Assembly (NCBI RefSeq): GCF_030450055.1
Contig: NZ_CP118480.1
Span: 2,445,415 to 2,509,414 of the forward strand
Length of the DNA: 64,000 nt
Direction: 5' to 3'
Origin: Gallaecimonas kandeliae
Lineage (GTDB): Bacteria; Pseudomonadota; Gammaproteobacteria; Enterobacterales; Gallaecimonadaceae
Shown: positions 52,941 to 62,738 of the stretch, one piece after another
Position numbering within the stretch: position 1 is the stretch's first letter
How the letters are laid out: each line of letters opens with the position of its first letter
The notes under the pieces: generated by a model
The model's input: only the letters and a program-made list of their open reading frames with translations
What the model was told of the DNA's origin: nothing
Databases searched by the model: none
Position numbers and translations under genes: made by a program

Positions 52941-53996
52941 TCAGGAGGGCAGTATGCCCAGTAATGCCCAGAGGCGCCGCGCCTGGGGATCGCTGTCGAT
53001 CAACTCGGCCAGCAGCTGGTGGAGCGGTTTTCCCCCCCACTCCACGGCCCTTTGGATGAGATAGGGCACAGGGCTGTGGGGTTCGGCCCTGGCCAGGTAG
53101 CCGGCGATGACCGCCAGCTGCCGGTAGGCCTCTTCACGGCTGCCAGGTTCACCAAGCACCTTGGCAGGTACGGCTGCTGCTGTTTCGGTTTGGTCGGGCT
53201 GGGGAGCCGGGTCCGGCAAAGAAGGCTGCATGGCAAGAAACTCCCGCAACACCTGATCCGCTTGGGCCAGGGCGTTGCGCAGCTTGGTAAAGGTGGGGGC
53301 CTCATCGGCCATCTGCTCAGTGCACCAGCCCTGGAGGCGCTCCAACCAGGCTGAGGCGGCCGCCAGCTCCTGGGCGGCTTGGCGCATGGGCTCAGAAGGC
53401 CCGCTGCGCACCGTTTCGTGCAACTGCGCCAGTTCTTTCTTAGCCGCTTCCAGGTCGCCCTTGGCCCCCTTGCCACCGGCCGGTGGCAGCTGGCGTTGCA
53501 GCAGGGCCGACCACCCATTGAGGGTGAGTGCCTGGGGCGAGGGCCCATCCAGGCAAAGCAGCGGTACCTCGGCCGCCACAGCGGCGGCATAGTTGCTGTC
53601 CAGCCAGCCCAGGGCGCCGGCACGAAAACTCTGGTCGCCGTCCTCAGGCAGGGGGTAGAGCTGGTCCCAGAAGCGCTCACAGAGCTGGGCCACCAGGGCC
53701 AGGGCCGAACTGAGGCCGGCCATGCCGCCGCGGTGCAGCCAAGCCTCCCCCAACCAGGCGGCAACCATCAGATCCTTGCTTCGCGCTAAGAGGATATCCT
53801 GGCCCAGCTGTGCCACCTTGTCCCAATCGGCTCGCTTGAGCTCCGACTGCCAGACCCCTGTGGGCAGGCTCGGGTCCTCGGCCCGGCGCGCCTCCCGGAG
53901 CTGGTCATATTCCGGCTCGTAGCGCATCGGCACCCCACAGGGCGCCTCGCCGGGAAAAGGCTGCAACAGCGCAAGCAGGGCTTCGTCGTCCATCAT
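52941..53996 (-). CDS. tssA: type VI secretion protein TssA
   Basis: 351 residues. The N-terminal ImpA domain (about 10-130: LLQPFPGEAPCGVPMRYEPEYDQLREARR, WDKVAQLGQDILLARSKDLMVAAWLGEAWL) primes baseplate and sheath assembly. The helical C terminus (about 255-351) ends in YLIQRAVEWGGKPLHQLLAELI, typical of one TssA class. The ATG overlaps the tssM stop by four bases. Confidence 0.93.
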   Translation of the reverse strand: MMDDEALLALLQPFPGEAPCGVPMRYEPEYDQLREARRAEDPSLPTGVWQSELKRADWDKVAQLGQDILLARSKDLMVAAWLGEAWLHRGGMAGLSSALALVAQLCERFWDQLYPLPEDGDQSFRAGALGWLDSNYAAAVAAEVPLLCLDGPSPQALTLNGWSALLQRQLPPAGGKGAKGDLEAAKKELAQLHETVRSGPSEPMRQAAQELAAASAWLERLQGWCTEQMADEAPTFTKLRNALAQADQVLREFLAMQPSLPDPAPQPDQTETAAAVPAKVLGEPGSREEAYRQLAVIAGYLARAEPHSPVPYLIQRAVEWGGKPLHQLLAELIDSDPQARRLWALLGILPS

Positions 53997-56900
53997 GGCG
54001 CCTCCGTCTGGTCAGGTTCAGGCGCCGCCTCGGCGATGGCGGGCAAGACCGGAGCCTGGGTGGGGAATACAGGGGGAGGCAAGCGCTCCTTGCCGCCGGC
54101 GACGAAGCAGGCCAGGCGCAGAAACAGCTGGGCCTGGCTGGCATTGCCTTTGGCATTGCTGACCGGCACCTTGAGCTCCAGGGGGATGCCCTGCTGGGGC
54201 TTGCCGGCCGGTACCTGGTGGGCCCGGATCAGCCGCAGCAAAGACCAGTTGTCCTTTCTTTCCCAGACGGCCATGGCCCCCTCGATGCTGAGAGAGGGCT
54301 GGCCGGGATCTTCTAAGGGCCCCTGGGGGGCGTCCTTGGCCCAGCGCAGCGCCAGGGACAGGGGTTGGCCGGGGCGCCAGCGCAACATGCCCTGGGCCGT
54401 CGCCGGGTGCTGCAGGACCTGGCGGTCCGAGGCCAGGCGCCACTCGATCACCTGGTCGGCCCCCACTTCCCTGTCGCGGTCGGTACGCCAATCCACCGCC
54501 ACATCCACGCCCTCCCAGGCACCGGTGGTATCCCGGGTCAGCAGCGGCTTGAGCCAGGCCTCGGCCGTCGCCAGGCCGTCGAGGAAGGCCTGCGCCTGCT
54601 GGGATTGCCCCTGCCCTTGTGGCAGGCCGAAGCGGGCCATCGCCATGTCGCTGTCCAGCACCTGCAGGAAGGCGGCGGCCGCTTGGGGGCTGACCCCGGG
54701 CGCCGCCGGGTTGGCGGCAAAGGGGAAGCGCCCGGCCAGGTTTTGGTTGAAGGCTTGAGCCAGGCGATCGTAGGCGGCAACGCTGGCCTGGGCCCGCAGC
54801 ACCCGGCAGCGGCTGGCCATCATCTGCAGCAGGGCGCCGGCTTTCTGGGCAAAGAAATCGCCGCCCCCCGGCGCCACTATCTGGGCGAGGCTGGCCTGGC
54901 AGTTAGCCATGTCCATCGGATCCAGATCATGGTTGACCAGCCGCTCCAGGGCCACCAGGGAACTGGTCGCGCTCTTGGCCTTGTACTTCTCCAATTCGCT
55001 CGACAGCTGCTGCCATTGCTTGACCCTTTGCCAGTCCGCCTGGGTCAGGCTCCCCTCTTTGTCCGCCAGCCAGGCCACAGCGCCCTGCACCACACCGGCA
55101 AGGTCGGTCACGGCGCCTTGCTGGGCGGCCAGGTAGGCCTGCAGATCCTGGGGGCTGCCCGACTCGAAGGCGGTCAGGGCGGCACCGGTCTTGCCGTTCC
55201 ACCAATCAAAGCTGCCTTCCCTGGGTTCATAGAGGCCCAGCTCCGCCAAGGTGCCGTCGGCCCGCTGCAGCAGGTTCAGGGCCGCCTTCGTCACTTCCTG
55301 GGTGGTGGCGGCCGCCAGTTGCCGCTGGCCCAATTCGTCGAAGGCGGCCGCCAGGTTGGCCGCCTCCTTGATCAGGGTGCCCAGGCGCAGGGCCTCGTCG
55401 TGGAGGCTGCGGGGGAAGGCCTGCAGGTTGATGCCCTCCCCTTTGCTGCCGACCAGGGCCTGGAGCATGGCCTGGGCCGTACTGGCCTCGGCGGCCGAAA
55501 GCAGCCCTGCCCGGTAACGCTCAGGGGCCGATGGCAGATCCTTGTCACTGTATTTCTGGTAGCTCTGGAAGCTGGCCAGGGCGGCACCGGCGGTGTCCGC
55601 ATCCATCTGCTTGAAGGCCGCTTCTATCGCCTCTGTTCCCAATGCCTTGCCCTGGCGGGAGAAGGACTGGCCCAGCAGGGTCAGCAGGGCTGTGTCGAGT
55701 TTGCCGACATCGCCCTGCAGCTCGATACCGCCGCTGGGGGAAGACTGCAGCACTGCGGGCAGGGTGCCCTTGCGGCTCAGCCAGCGGTCGGCGAAGGATT
55801 GCTTGACGGCATCGGCATGGGCCAACACCTTGGAGACCGGCTGCTCACCCAGCAGCGCCAGGTGGCTGGCCCTGTCCATGGTGGCGGCAAAGCCCGGCGC
55901 CAGGTCGCGCCCCTTGGCCCCGCTCCAGGCGGCGTTGGCAGAGGTCACCAAGCGCCGCAACAGATCGATCTGTTCGGCCAGCTGCGCCAGGGATGCCCTG
56001 TCCACCTGGCTGCCGGCCTGCAACGCCTGCAGGCCCTTTTCAACCGCTTCGGCATTGATCACCAGATTGTTGTTGGCATAAAGGGTATCCAGCCAATGGT
56101 GCAACAGGGTGACGAAGCGGCTTGCCACCTGGGGTTGGAACTGCGCCAGATCCAGTCCTTGCCCGGGTCTGCCGGCCGTACGCTGCAACACCTTTTCCAC
56201 CAGGGACCTGTCGTTGAGCTTGCTCGGCATCAATTCGACCTTGAACAGGTGATGGGCCAGGTCGCCAGCCACATCCAGGTTGCCGCCCCCTTCCTCGAGG
56301 AGCTTGTTGAATTCCCTCGCCCTTTGCTCATGCTGGGCGGCTGCGTCCACCAATTGGGTGGCGCTGACCATGTCAGGCCAGCTTTCCGGCGACTGGGGCG
56401 AAGCACCACCGACGGCGGCACTGCCCTGTCCCATGCTCTGCAAGGTCTGGATCCGGTAACGCAGGCCGTCGGAGAAGGGCTTGAACAGCAGATCGCGAAA
56501 GCCGTAGCCCAGCACCACTTCGATCTGTCCGTCGTCGGAGGACCACAACGAGCTCGGCAACCAGCCGGAGGCCAGGTGCCAGTCCGGCACGCTGTGCAGG
56601 GCTGCGGCCACGGCACCCGTCGCCTCCCTGGCGGCGTCTTCGGAACCGGTGGCACCCTGGTATTCGGCACGGGCGGCGCTGAGACGCTCGATACCGCCGG
56701 CCAGGAGCCTCGCCTTGGGTACACCGCTATGCCAGGTCCAGAGCATGCCGCCGAGCCAACAGATCCCGACCAGGGCAGTACCGGTGAGCACGGCCCGGTG
56801 CCAGCGGGTACGCAGCGCCAAAATGCGGGGAATGGGCGTGGCCAGTCCCTGCTCAGCCAATATCCGCTTGCGCAGCAGCCGGCCGGCAAAGGCCAGTTCC

Positions 56901-57844
56901 AGCGGGGCTGGCGCCTCGTCCAAGGCGCTGAAGCCGGGTTCCGCTTCGGCCTTCGGCGCCTGGGCAGCCACCAGGTAGAGGCCACGCAGCGCCGGCGCTT
57001 CTCCCAGGGCGTTGCCGTGGAAAACGGGGTCGAGCAGGGATTGCAAGGGGCCGCGCAGCTCGCCCAGGTGGCGGGGCAACAGCACCAGGTTTTCATCGAG
57101 CTGGTCCTCCAGGGCGCCGAGTTCGGCGATGCCTTCTTGGAGCGAGGTCACCAGGTGGTCGACGGCCAAGTCGACCCAAGCCGGGCTGTAGCCGGCCCCC
57201 GGAGCCATAGTCGACGACCACCCCAGCATCAGGTCCCGGCCTTCCTTGGGCACCACCTTGACCAGCTCGTCCAAGCCCGGCACCTGCTCGGCTTCACCGA
57301 CCACCAGGTAGACCGGCAAGGTCAAGCCCAGCCGCTGCTGCAGATCGGTCAACTTCTTGTAGGCGCGCAGGCCGGCGGCGCCGGCTTCTTCGTTGCCCAA
57401 CAGGCACTTTGCCGACACCACCCAGACGATGGCGTCCAGGGGCCTGTTGGGGCGGGCGCGGGCCAGGCTGCGCAGCAGGCGGCGCCAATTCGACAGCTGT
57501 GCCAGGGCCCCCTCACCGTGGTTGAAGACGGCCGCGGGCACCACCAGGGCGGCGCCGTCGCCGCTGTACCACCAGCGGCCAAACCAGCTCCTGTCGCCCC
57601 CCGATGACAGCTTCCAGGCCCGGCAGAGGGCCTCGTTGTCCCTGTCCTGCTCGCCCACCACCAGCAACCAGGGCATCAGGTAGCGATCCCCCAGGCCCAC
57701 TTCCTCTTCGACGTGGCGCACGGCACCGCCGAAACGGCGCCACCCCAGATCGGCGCGGCGGCGCAGCCACCAGATGGCGAGGCCCAGCACCACCAGGATC
57801 AGCACCAGCAGCAGCACTATCCCGAGCGTCCCTTTGACTAGCAT
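53993..57844 (-). CDS. tssM: type VI secretion inner membrane protein TssM (IcmF)
   Basis: 1283 residues, with TssJ and TssL forming the membrane complex. The first helix is about 7-27, the second near 345-366 (AVLTGTALVGICWLGGMLW). The N-terminal cytoplasmic domain has WLLVVGEQDRDNEALCRAW at the place where TssM usually has a Walker A (GxxGxGKS/T), so the ATPase motif is lost. The DTAGRY-like Walker B region is also not visible. The periplasmic part with the C-terminal TssJ-binding domain follows. The family is 1100-1300 residues. Confidence 0.95.
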   Translation of the reverse strand: MLVKGTLGIVLLLVLILVVLGLAIWWLRRRADLGWRRFGGAVRHVEEEVGLGDRYLMPWLLVVGEQDRDNEALCRAWKLSSGGDRSWFGRWWYSGDGAALVVPAAVFNHGEGALAQLSNWRRLLRSLARARPNRPLDAIVWVVSAKCLLGNEEAGAAGLRAYKKLTDLQQRLGLTLPVYLVVGEAEQVPGLDELVKVVPKEGRDLMLGWSSTMAPGAGYSPAWVDLAVDHLVTSLQEGIAELGALEDQLDENLVLLPRHLGELRGPLQSLLDPVFHGNALGEAPALRGLYLVAAQAPKAEAEPGFSALDEAPAPLELAFAGRLLRKRILAEQGLATPIPRILALRTRWHRAVLTGTALVGICWLGGMLWTWHSGVPKARLLAGGIERLSAARAEYQGATGSEDAAREATGAVAAALHSVPDWHLASGWLPSSLWSSDDGQIEVVLGYGFRDLLFKPFSDGLRYRIQTLQSMGQGSAAVGGASPQSPESWPDMVSATQLVDAAAQHEQRAREFNKLLEEGGGNLDVAGDLAHHLFKVELMPSKLNDRSLVEKVLQRTAGRPGQGLDLAQFQPQVASRFVTLLHHWLDTLYANNNLVINAEAVEKGLQALQAGSQVDRASLAQLAEQIDLLRRLVTSANAAWSGAKGRDLAPGFAATMDRASHLALLGEQPVSKVLAHADAVKQSFADRWLSRKGTLPAVLQSSPSGGIELQGDVGKLDTALLTLLGQSFSRQGKALGTEAIEAAFKQMDADTAGAALASFQSYQKYSDKDLPSAPERYRAGLLSAAEASTAQAMLQALVGSKGEGINLQAFPRSLHDEALRLGTLIKEAANLAAAFDELGQRQLAAATTQEVTKAALNLLQRADGTLAELGLYEPREGSFDWWNGKTGAALTAFESGSPQDLQAYLAAQQGAVTDLAGVVQGAVAWLADKEGSLTQADWQRVKQWQQLSSELEKYKAKSATSSLVALERLVNHDLDPMDMANCQASLAQIVAPGGGDFFAQKAGALLQMMASRCRVLRAQASVAAYDRLAQAFNQNLAGRFPFAANPAAPGVSPQAAAAFLQVLDSDMAMARFGLPQGQGQSQQAQAFLDGLATAEAWLKPLLTRDTTGAWEGVDVAVDWRTDRDREVGADQVIEWRLASDRQVLQHPATAQGMLRWRPGQPLSLALRWAKDAPQGPLEDPGQPSLSIEGAMAVWERKDNWSLLRLIRAHQVPAGKPQQGIPLELKVPVSNAKGNASQAQLFLRLACFVAGGKERLPPPVFPTQAPVLPAIAEAAPEPDQTEAP

Positions 57845-57853
57845 CCCTTCACC

Positions 57854-58588
57854 TCATCTGACTCTCAGGAAATGGGAAAGGGAAGGCTCGACCTGGCCGG
57901 CCAGATCCCGCCACAACAAGTGTGAAAGCAGCAGCAGCGACGCCAGCACCGCCACTATCACCAGCCCCAGCCGCGAGCCGTCCGGCAACATGCGCCGTAC
58001 CGGCAGGCGGGCCGGCTTGACGACGGCGCCCTGCTCCAGGCTGATCCCCACCCGCTTGCGGCTGGCATCGCGGCGATAGACGAAGGCGAAGAGGGCACGG
58101 CGCCAGGCCTCGTGCTTGGCTGCGCCACCGTCCCCCCGCAGCCGGCCGCGAAAGCCGAGGGCCAGGCAGAGCAGGTAGACATTGGCCAGTTCCCGGGTCG
58201 CCGGCTCTTGCTCCCTGAGCAGTTTCTCAATCTCGTCGGGCAGCCGTTCGCCGGCGCTGCGCGAGCCGAAGAGCCGCGCCTCAAGAGGCGCCTCCCCCCA
58301 GCAGGCCCGGCCCGGCCAATCGGAGAACAAGAGGCTCTCATCGACCAGGGCCACGAAGGCAAACTGCACCGCCTCCACCTGGCGGCTTTCTGCCGCTCCC
58401 AGGGCCGCCGAGGCGAGACGCCCCAGGGTCCGGGTCAGGCCGGCCGCCGATTCGGCGAGGCTCGCCACCATCTCTTCGGCGGCGCAGGCACTGCCCAGCA
58501 CCGCCAGTTTGGCCTGCTGCCACTGCCCCAGCACCTCGACGAAGATGGCGGCCAGGGGGCTGCCGTAACCCGTCAGCCGCTCAGCCAT
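57854..58588 (-). CDS. tssL: type VI secretion protein TssL (DotU family)
   Basis: 244 residues. DotU-like cytoplasmic helical domain (about 70-170: EAVQFAFVALVDESLLFSDW, WGEAPLEARLFGSRSAGERL, YLLCLALGFRGRL) and one C-terminal membrane helix (about 205-226, LVIVAVLASLLLLSHLLW). Binds TssK and TssM. Overlaps tssK by eight bases and precedes tssM by nine. Confidence 0.93.
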   Translation of the reverse strand: MAERLTGYGSPLAAIFVEVLGQWQQAKLAVLGSACAAEEMVASLAESAAGLTRTLGRLASAALGAAESRQVEAVQFAFVALVDESLLFSDWPGRACWGEAPLEARLFGSRSAGERLPDEIEKLLREQEPATRELANVYLLCLALGFRGRLRGDGGAAKHEAWRRALFAFVYRRDASRKRVGISLEQGAVVKPARLPVRRMLPDGSRLGLVIVAVLASLLLLSHLLWRDLAGQVEPSLSHFLRVR

Positions 58589-59939
58589 TGGCCTCCTCCT
58601 GCCGCGCTCTGGCCTCGGTTTTCTCGTCCGGGACGAAGAGCATGATCTCCCAGGGCGGCTCTGTGGCGCCGGCAGGGCGGGCGATATGCAGCTGTTCCTT
58701 GGCGTCGAACCAGTCGGCGTCGACCCCCAGGCGGAAGAGTTCGGTGTCGTCGCCGACGCTGAAGGCCGCCCGCTCGTCGCGGCCGAGGGCGCGCCGCGGC
58801 AGGCCCCGCATGCGCTGCCTGGCCAGGGCCGGCAGGTGTGGCTCGGAAGCGATGATGGCCTGGGACAGCCAGTCCTGGGCCACGCCGTCGCCGCTGCCCT
58901 GGGGCATCCGCAGCCCTATCACCAGTTCCTTGGCCGGCGGTGGCAATTGGGAGAGATCGATGCTGAAACCGGACCTGGCCTGGCTGAAGGCCAGCACCTT
59001 GTAACCTTCGCGCACCCGTTCCAAGGCCGCTTCTATCCAGTCGACGACGGGGTCGAAGCAGGCCTGCATTTCCTGGTAGTCGAAGGGGCGGAAGGCCGGC
59101 ACCCCGGCGCCGGGGTTGAGGGCGGCCAGGGTACCGGCAACGCCAGCCAGCAGCACGTAGAGCTGGCTGGGGTGGTGGGTGCCGGTGTTGAGGGCGGCTT
59201 CCAGCTCCGGCAGCCGCTGCCAGAGCGCCGTCAGCAGCCGGGTGATCTCCGCCACGCTCTGATGGTCCCCCGCCCGGCTAGATGCCTGGAGGCGGCCTGA
59301 GAGGAAAACGCCCTTTTCCCGCAGGGCGGTGCAGAGCATGCCCAGGCGGCGGCCAAGCGGGGACTCGGGCGTCACCAAGGGGCAGGGCGGCAGGTAGGGG
59401 GCCCGGGCAAGGCCGCCGCCCTGCTGGCGCAGGCGCAGCAGCGGCAGCCGGATGAAATCGAGGTTGGCGCTGTCTGCCACCAGCCGCGCGGCCGGCCGCC
59501 ACACCGGCATGGGCGCAGCCCCTTCGCCGCTGGCCAGATCCGGTATAGCCTCGCTGCTGGCGGAGCGGAAACGGCCTGCGCCTGGGTCCAGGCGCCCGCC
59601 GCGATAGAGGGGCGGCACGGCCAGTTGCACCGTCACCGTCTTGTTGGCCGCGGCCTTGACGGCCTCGGTCACGTCCAGCTCCAAAGGCGCGTCCCGGCCT
59701 GACACCAGTCGCACCACCAGGCCGTCGGGCAGGAGGGCGTCCAGTTCGGTGATCCGCACCAGGCCGCTGACCAGGGCGCTCTCGTCCAGTTGCAGCGACA
59801 GCAGGCCCCAGAAGTGGGGCTGGCAAACGGCGGCGTAGTGGGCCGCCATGCCTTCGGCGCGCAGGGCCTGGACCTGGAAATGCTGCGGGAGCAGCGGCAT
59901 GCCGTCATGCCAGCAGACAGCGTCAGGGATTAATCGCAT
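58581..59939 (-). CDS. tssK: type VI secretion baseplate protein TssK
   Basis: 452 residues. The family opening VCWHDGMPLLPQHFQVQALR, GLLSLQLDESAL, and the shoulder/head domains with YLPPCPLVT and the C-terminal LFRLGVDADWFDAKEQLHIARP ending are all present. Connects baseplate to the membrane complex. The ribosome site is a perfect GGGAGGTGA. Confidence 0.95.
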   Translation of the reverse strand: MRLIPDAVCWHDGMPLLPQHFQVQALRAEGMAAHYAAVCQPHFWGLLSLQLDESALVSGLVRITELDALLPDGLVVRLVSGRDAPLELDVTEAVKAAANKTVTVQLAVPPLYRGGRLDPGAGRFRSASSEAIPDLASGEGAAPMPVWRPAARLVADSANLDFIRLPLLRLRQQGGGLARAPYLPPCPLVTPESPLGRRLGMLCTALREKGVFLSGRLQASSRAGDHQSVAEITRLLTALWQRLPELEAALNTGTHHPSQLYVLLAGVAGTLAALNPGAGVPAFRPFDYQEMQACFDPVVDWIEAALERVREGYKVLAFSQARSGFSIDLSQLPPPAKELVIGLRMPQGSGDGVAQDWLSQAIIASEPHLPALARQRMRGLPRRALGRDERAAFSVGDDTELFRLGVDADWFDAKEQLHIARPAGATEPPWEIMLFVPDEKTEARARQEEANG

Positions 59940-59952
59940 ACGTCACCTCCCT

Positions 59953-60420
59953 TTAATCCTTGTTGGCGACAAGGCGTATGTCCTTGGATTCCAAGCGAAG
60001 CTTGGCGTCTTCCAGGCCTTCCAGGCGCAGGCGATGGGCCCCGGGGGTCTGGTAGTCAGCGTAGACCAGGACCCCGACCGCCTCGTCCCCTTCGAAGGGA
60101 ACAGGGTCCACCACCAGCCGCTGGCCCGGCACCAGTTCGTAAGACCAGCTGTGCAGTTGCTGGGGGTAGTCGCGCAGGAACTGGGCCCGCTGTTCGAACC
60201 ATTTCGCCGCCGGCAACGCCAGCAAGGTCTTGAGCAGATCGGAGTCGGCGACCACCAGGATGTCGACCGCCACTGGGCTGTCGTTGTTGGCCTTGGGCAC
60301 CACATCCAGGGAGATGGTGGACAAGGGAGTCGAGGGGCTGAACATGGAACAGCCCGGCAAGGTGAGCAGCAGTGTCAACGCTGCCGCAACAGCGGTTCGA
60401 AGTCCTTTCGGCATGGGCAT
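59953..60420 (-). CDS. tssJ: type VI secretion outer membrane lipoprotein TssJ
   Basis: 155 residues. Signal peptide with lipobox LLTLPGC (Cys24), then a transthyretin-like fold with VAVDILVVADSDLLKTLLALPAAKWFEQ and VLVYADYQTPGAHRLRLEGL. Anchors the complex at the outer membrane by binding TssM. First of the leftward genes, 228 bases from divergent tssB. Confidence 0.93.
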   Translation of the reverse strand: MPMPKGLRTAVAAALTLLLTLPGCSMFSPSTPLSTISLDVVPKANNDSPVAVDILVVADSDLLKTLLALPAAKWFEQRAQFLRDYPQQLHSWSYELVPGQRLVVDPVPFEGDEAVGVLVYADYQTPGAHRLRLEGLEDAKLRLESKDIRLVANKD

Positions 60421-60648
60421 CCATCTGGCATAGGCACAAGGAAATCAGCGCAACCGGACTGCTGGGCAAGTTGCAGCCTAACTCTATTAAACTTTTGAAA
60501 CTTTGCAAATTTCCGCTTTGTCATCTAGACCTTTTGGGGCGCATGGACCAAGCGGCCAGGAGGTCGTTGTCCGCAATCTCAGGGTGGGAAGTCGGCGAGC
60601 TGCGAGACACTGTTCAAGGCGCCAGCAACGATACAACGGAGGTATGTA
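60421..60648. promoter_or_regulatory. divergent T6SS promoter region
   Basis: 228 bases between tssJ and tssB, AT-rich near 60480-60530. It must hold promoters for both arms. I see no clear -24/-12 (sigma-54) element and no strong sigma-70 pair. Confidence 0.5.
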
Positions 60649-61197
60649 ATGGCCGAAAGTACGCAGCACAAGTTGAGCCGGGTTCGTCCGCCCAGGGTGC
60701 AAATCACCTATGACGTGGAGATCGGCGACGCTATCGAGAAAAAGGAACTCCCCCTGGTGGTCGGCATCCTGTCCGACCTGTCCGGCAAGCCGGAAACGCC
60801 CCTGCCCAAACTGACAGAACGCCGCTTCGTGGAAATCGACCGCGACAACTTCAACGAAGTGCTGGCCTCCATTGGCCCCCGCTTGGCGCTGCAGGTGGAC
60901 AATGCCCTCAGTGACGACGGCAGCAAGCTCAATGTGGAGCTCAAGTTCAACCACTTCGACGACTTCGACCCCGTCAACATCGTCAAGCAGGTAACCCCCC
61001 TGCGCCGCCTCTTCGAGGCCCGCCAGCGGCTGCGCGACCTGCTGACCAAACTCGACGGCAATGACGACCTCGACAAGCTGTTGCAGGAGGTGGTCAGCAA
61101 CACCGAAGGCCTCAAGGAAATCAAGGACGCGCGCCCGGCCGAAGCAGAGGCCGAGACCGAGACAGCGGCCGCCGAAGACGCCGAACCCCAGGCTTGA
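60649..61197 (+). CDS. tssB: type VI secretion sheath protein TssB
   Basis: 182 residues. Small sheath subunit with RVRPPRVQITYDVEIGDAIEKKELPLVVGILSDLSG and FNHFDDFDPVNIVKQV, the conserved blocks of TssB/VipA. The tail is Glu/Ala-rich (ETETAAAEDAEPQA). Ribosome site GGAGG. Pairs with TssC. Confidence 0.97.
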   Translation: MAESTQHKLSRVRPPRVQITYDVEIGDAIEKKELPLVVGILSDLSGKPETPLPKLTERRFVEIDRDNFNEVLASIGPRLALQVDNALSDDGSKLNVELKFNHFDDFDPVNIVKQVTPLRRLFEARQRLRDLLTKLDGNDDLDKLLQEVVSNTEGLKEIKDARPAEAEAETETAAAEDAEPQA

Positions 61198-61227
61198 TCC
61201 CCAGCACGGAAGAATCAGGAGCACATC

Positions 61228-62709
61228 ATGGCTGACACAAAAGAAGAGGCAGCAGGCGGCGCCCAGACGGTATCCCTGAGCCTGCTCGATCGCATAGTCC
61301 AGGAAGGCCGCATGGCCCACGACGACATGCAACAGGCCTACGCCAAGGATCTGCTGGCGGAATTCGCCACCCAGGTTCTGGACGAAGGCATGGCCGTCGA
61401 CAAAGACACTGTGGCGATGATCAACCACCGCGTCGCCCAGATAGACGAGCTGATCAGCAAGCAGCTCAACGGCATACTCCACCACCCCGACATGCAGAAG
61501 CTCGAAGGCTCCTGGCGGGGCCTGCATTTCCTGGTGATGAACACCGAGACCAGCTCACGCCTCAAGCTGCGGCTGCTCAACGTCTCCCAGCAGGATCTGC
61601 TCAAGGATCTGGAAAAGGCGGTGGAGTTCGACCAGAGCGCCCTCTTCAAGAAGATCTACGAAGAGGAATACGGCACCTTCGGCGGCCATCCCTACAGCGT
61701 GCTGATCGGCGACTACGAGTTCGGCCGCCATCCCCAGGACGTGGCCCTGCTGGAGAAGCTGTCCAACGTGGCCGCCGCCGCCCACACCCCCATGGTCGCC
61801 GCCGCCAGCCCGCGCCTCTTCGACATGAACAGCTTCACCGAGCTGGCCGTGCCCAGGGATCTGGAGAAGATCTTCGAGAGCGCCGAGCTCATCAAGTGGC
61901 GTTCCTTCAGGGCCAGCGAGGACTCCCGCTACGTGGCCCTGGCGCTGCCGCGGGTGCTGATGCGCCTGCCCTACGGCCCCGACACCCAGCCCACCGAAGG
62001 CATGAACTTCGTCGAGGAGGTCAGCGGCACCGACCACAGCAAGTACCTCTGGGGTAACGCCGCCTACGCCCTTGGCCAGCGCATCACCAGCGCCTTCGCC
62101 AAGTACGGCTGGTGCGCCGCCATCCGCGGCGTGGAAGGGGGCGGTGCCGTCGAAGGCCTGCCGGCCCACACCTTCAAGACGTCGGCCGGGGATATCGCAC
62201 TCAAGTGCCCCACCGAGATCGCCATCACCGACAGGCGTGAAAAGGAGCTCAACGAACTGGGCTTCATCGCCCTGTGCCACAAGAAGAACAGCGATTTCGC
62301 CGTCTTCTTCGGCGGCCAGACCACCAACAAGCCGAAGCTCTACAACACCAACGAGGCCAATGCCAACTCGCGGATCTCCGGCATGCTGCCCTATGTGTTG
62401 GCCGCCTCGCGGTTCGCCCATTACATCAAGGTGATCATGCGCGACAAGGTGGGCAGCTTCATGACCCGCGACAACGTTCAGAGCTACCTCAACACCTGGA
62501 TAGCGGACTATGTGCTGGTCAACGACAACGCCCCCCAGGCAATCAAGGCCCAGTATCCGCTGCGCGAGGCCAGGGTCGACGTGACGGAAGTGCAGGGCAA
62601 GCCGGGCTCCTACAAGGCCGTGGTCTTCCTGCGCCCGCACTTCCAGCTCGAGGAGCTGACGGCCTCCATCCGCCTCGTCGCCGAGCTGCCGCCGCCGGCC
62701 ACGGCCTAA
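61228..62709 (+). CDS. tssC: type VI secretion sheath protein TssC
   Basis: 493 residues. Large sheath subunit (VipB) with LEGSWRGLHFLVMNTETSSRLKLRLLNVS, FGGHPYSVLIGDYEF, FRASEDSRYVALALPRVLMRLPYG and the C-terminal EVQGKPGSYKAVVFLRPHFQLEELTASIRLVAELP (conserved block split here by key residues). 30 bases after tssB with its own AGGAG site. Confidence 0.97.
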   Translation: MADTKEEAAGGAQTVSLSLLDRIVQEGRMAHDDMQQAYAKDLLAEFATQVLDEGMAVDKDTVAMINHRVAQIDELISKQLNGILHHPDMQKLEGSWRGLHFLVMNTETSSRLKLRLLNVSQQDLLKDLEKAVEFDQSALFKKIYEEEYGTFGGHPYSVLIGDYEFGRHPQDVALLEKLSNVAAAAHTPMVAAASPRLFDMNSFTELAVPRDLEKIFESAELIKWRSFRASEDSRYVALALPRVLMRLPYGPDTQPTEGMNFVEEVSGTDHSKYLWGNAAYALGQRITSAFAKYGWCAAIRGVEGGGAVEGLPAHTFKTSAGDIALKCPTEIAITDRREKELNELGFIALCHKKNSDFAVFFGGQTTNKPKLYNTNEANANSRISGMLPYVLAASRFAHYIKVIMRDKVGSFMTRDNVQSYLNTWIADYVLVNDNAPQAIKAQYPLREARVDVTEVQGKPGSYKAVVFLRPHFQLEELTASIRLVAELPPPATA

Positions 62710-62738
62710 CGCCTTAACTTCACCAGGAGCAACGGAAC

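Noticed and set aside
60421-60648. Sigma-54 promoter between the T6SS arms
   Set aside because: CTGGGCAAGTTGCAG looked similar, but the GG and GC are only seven bases apart instead of ten.
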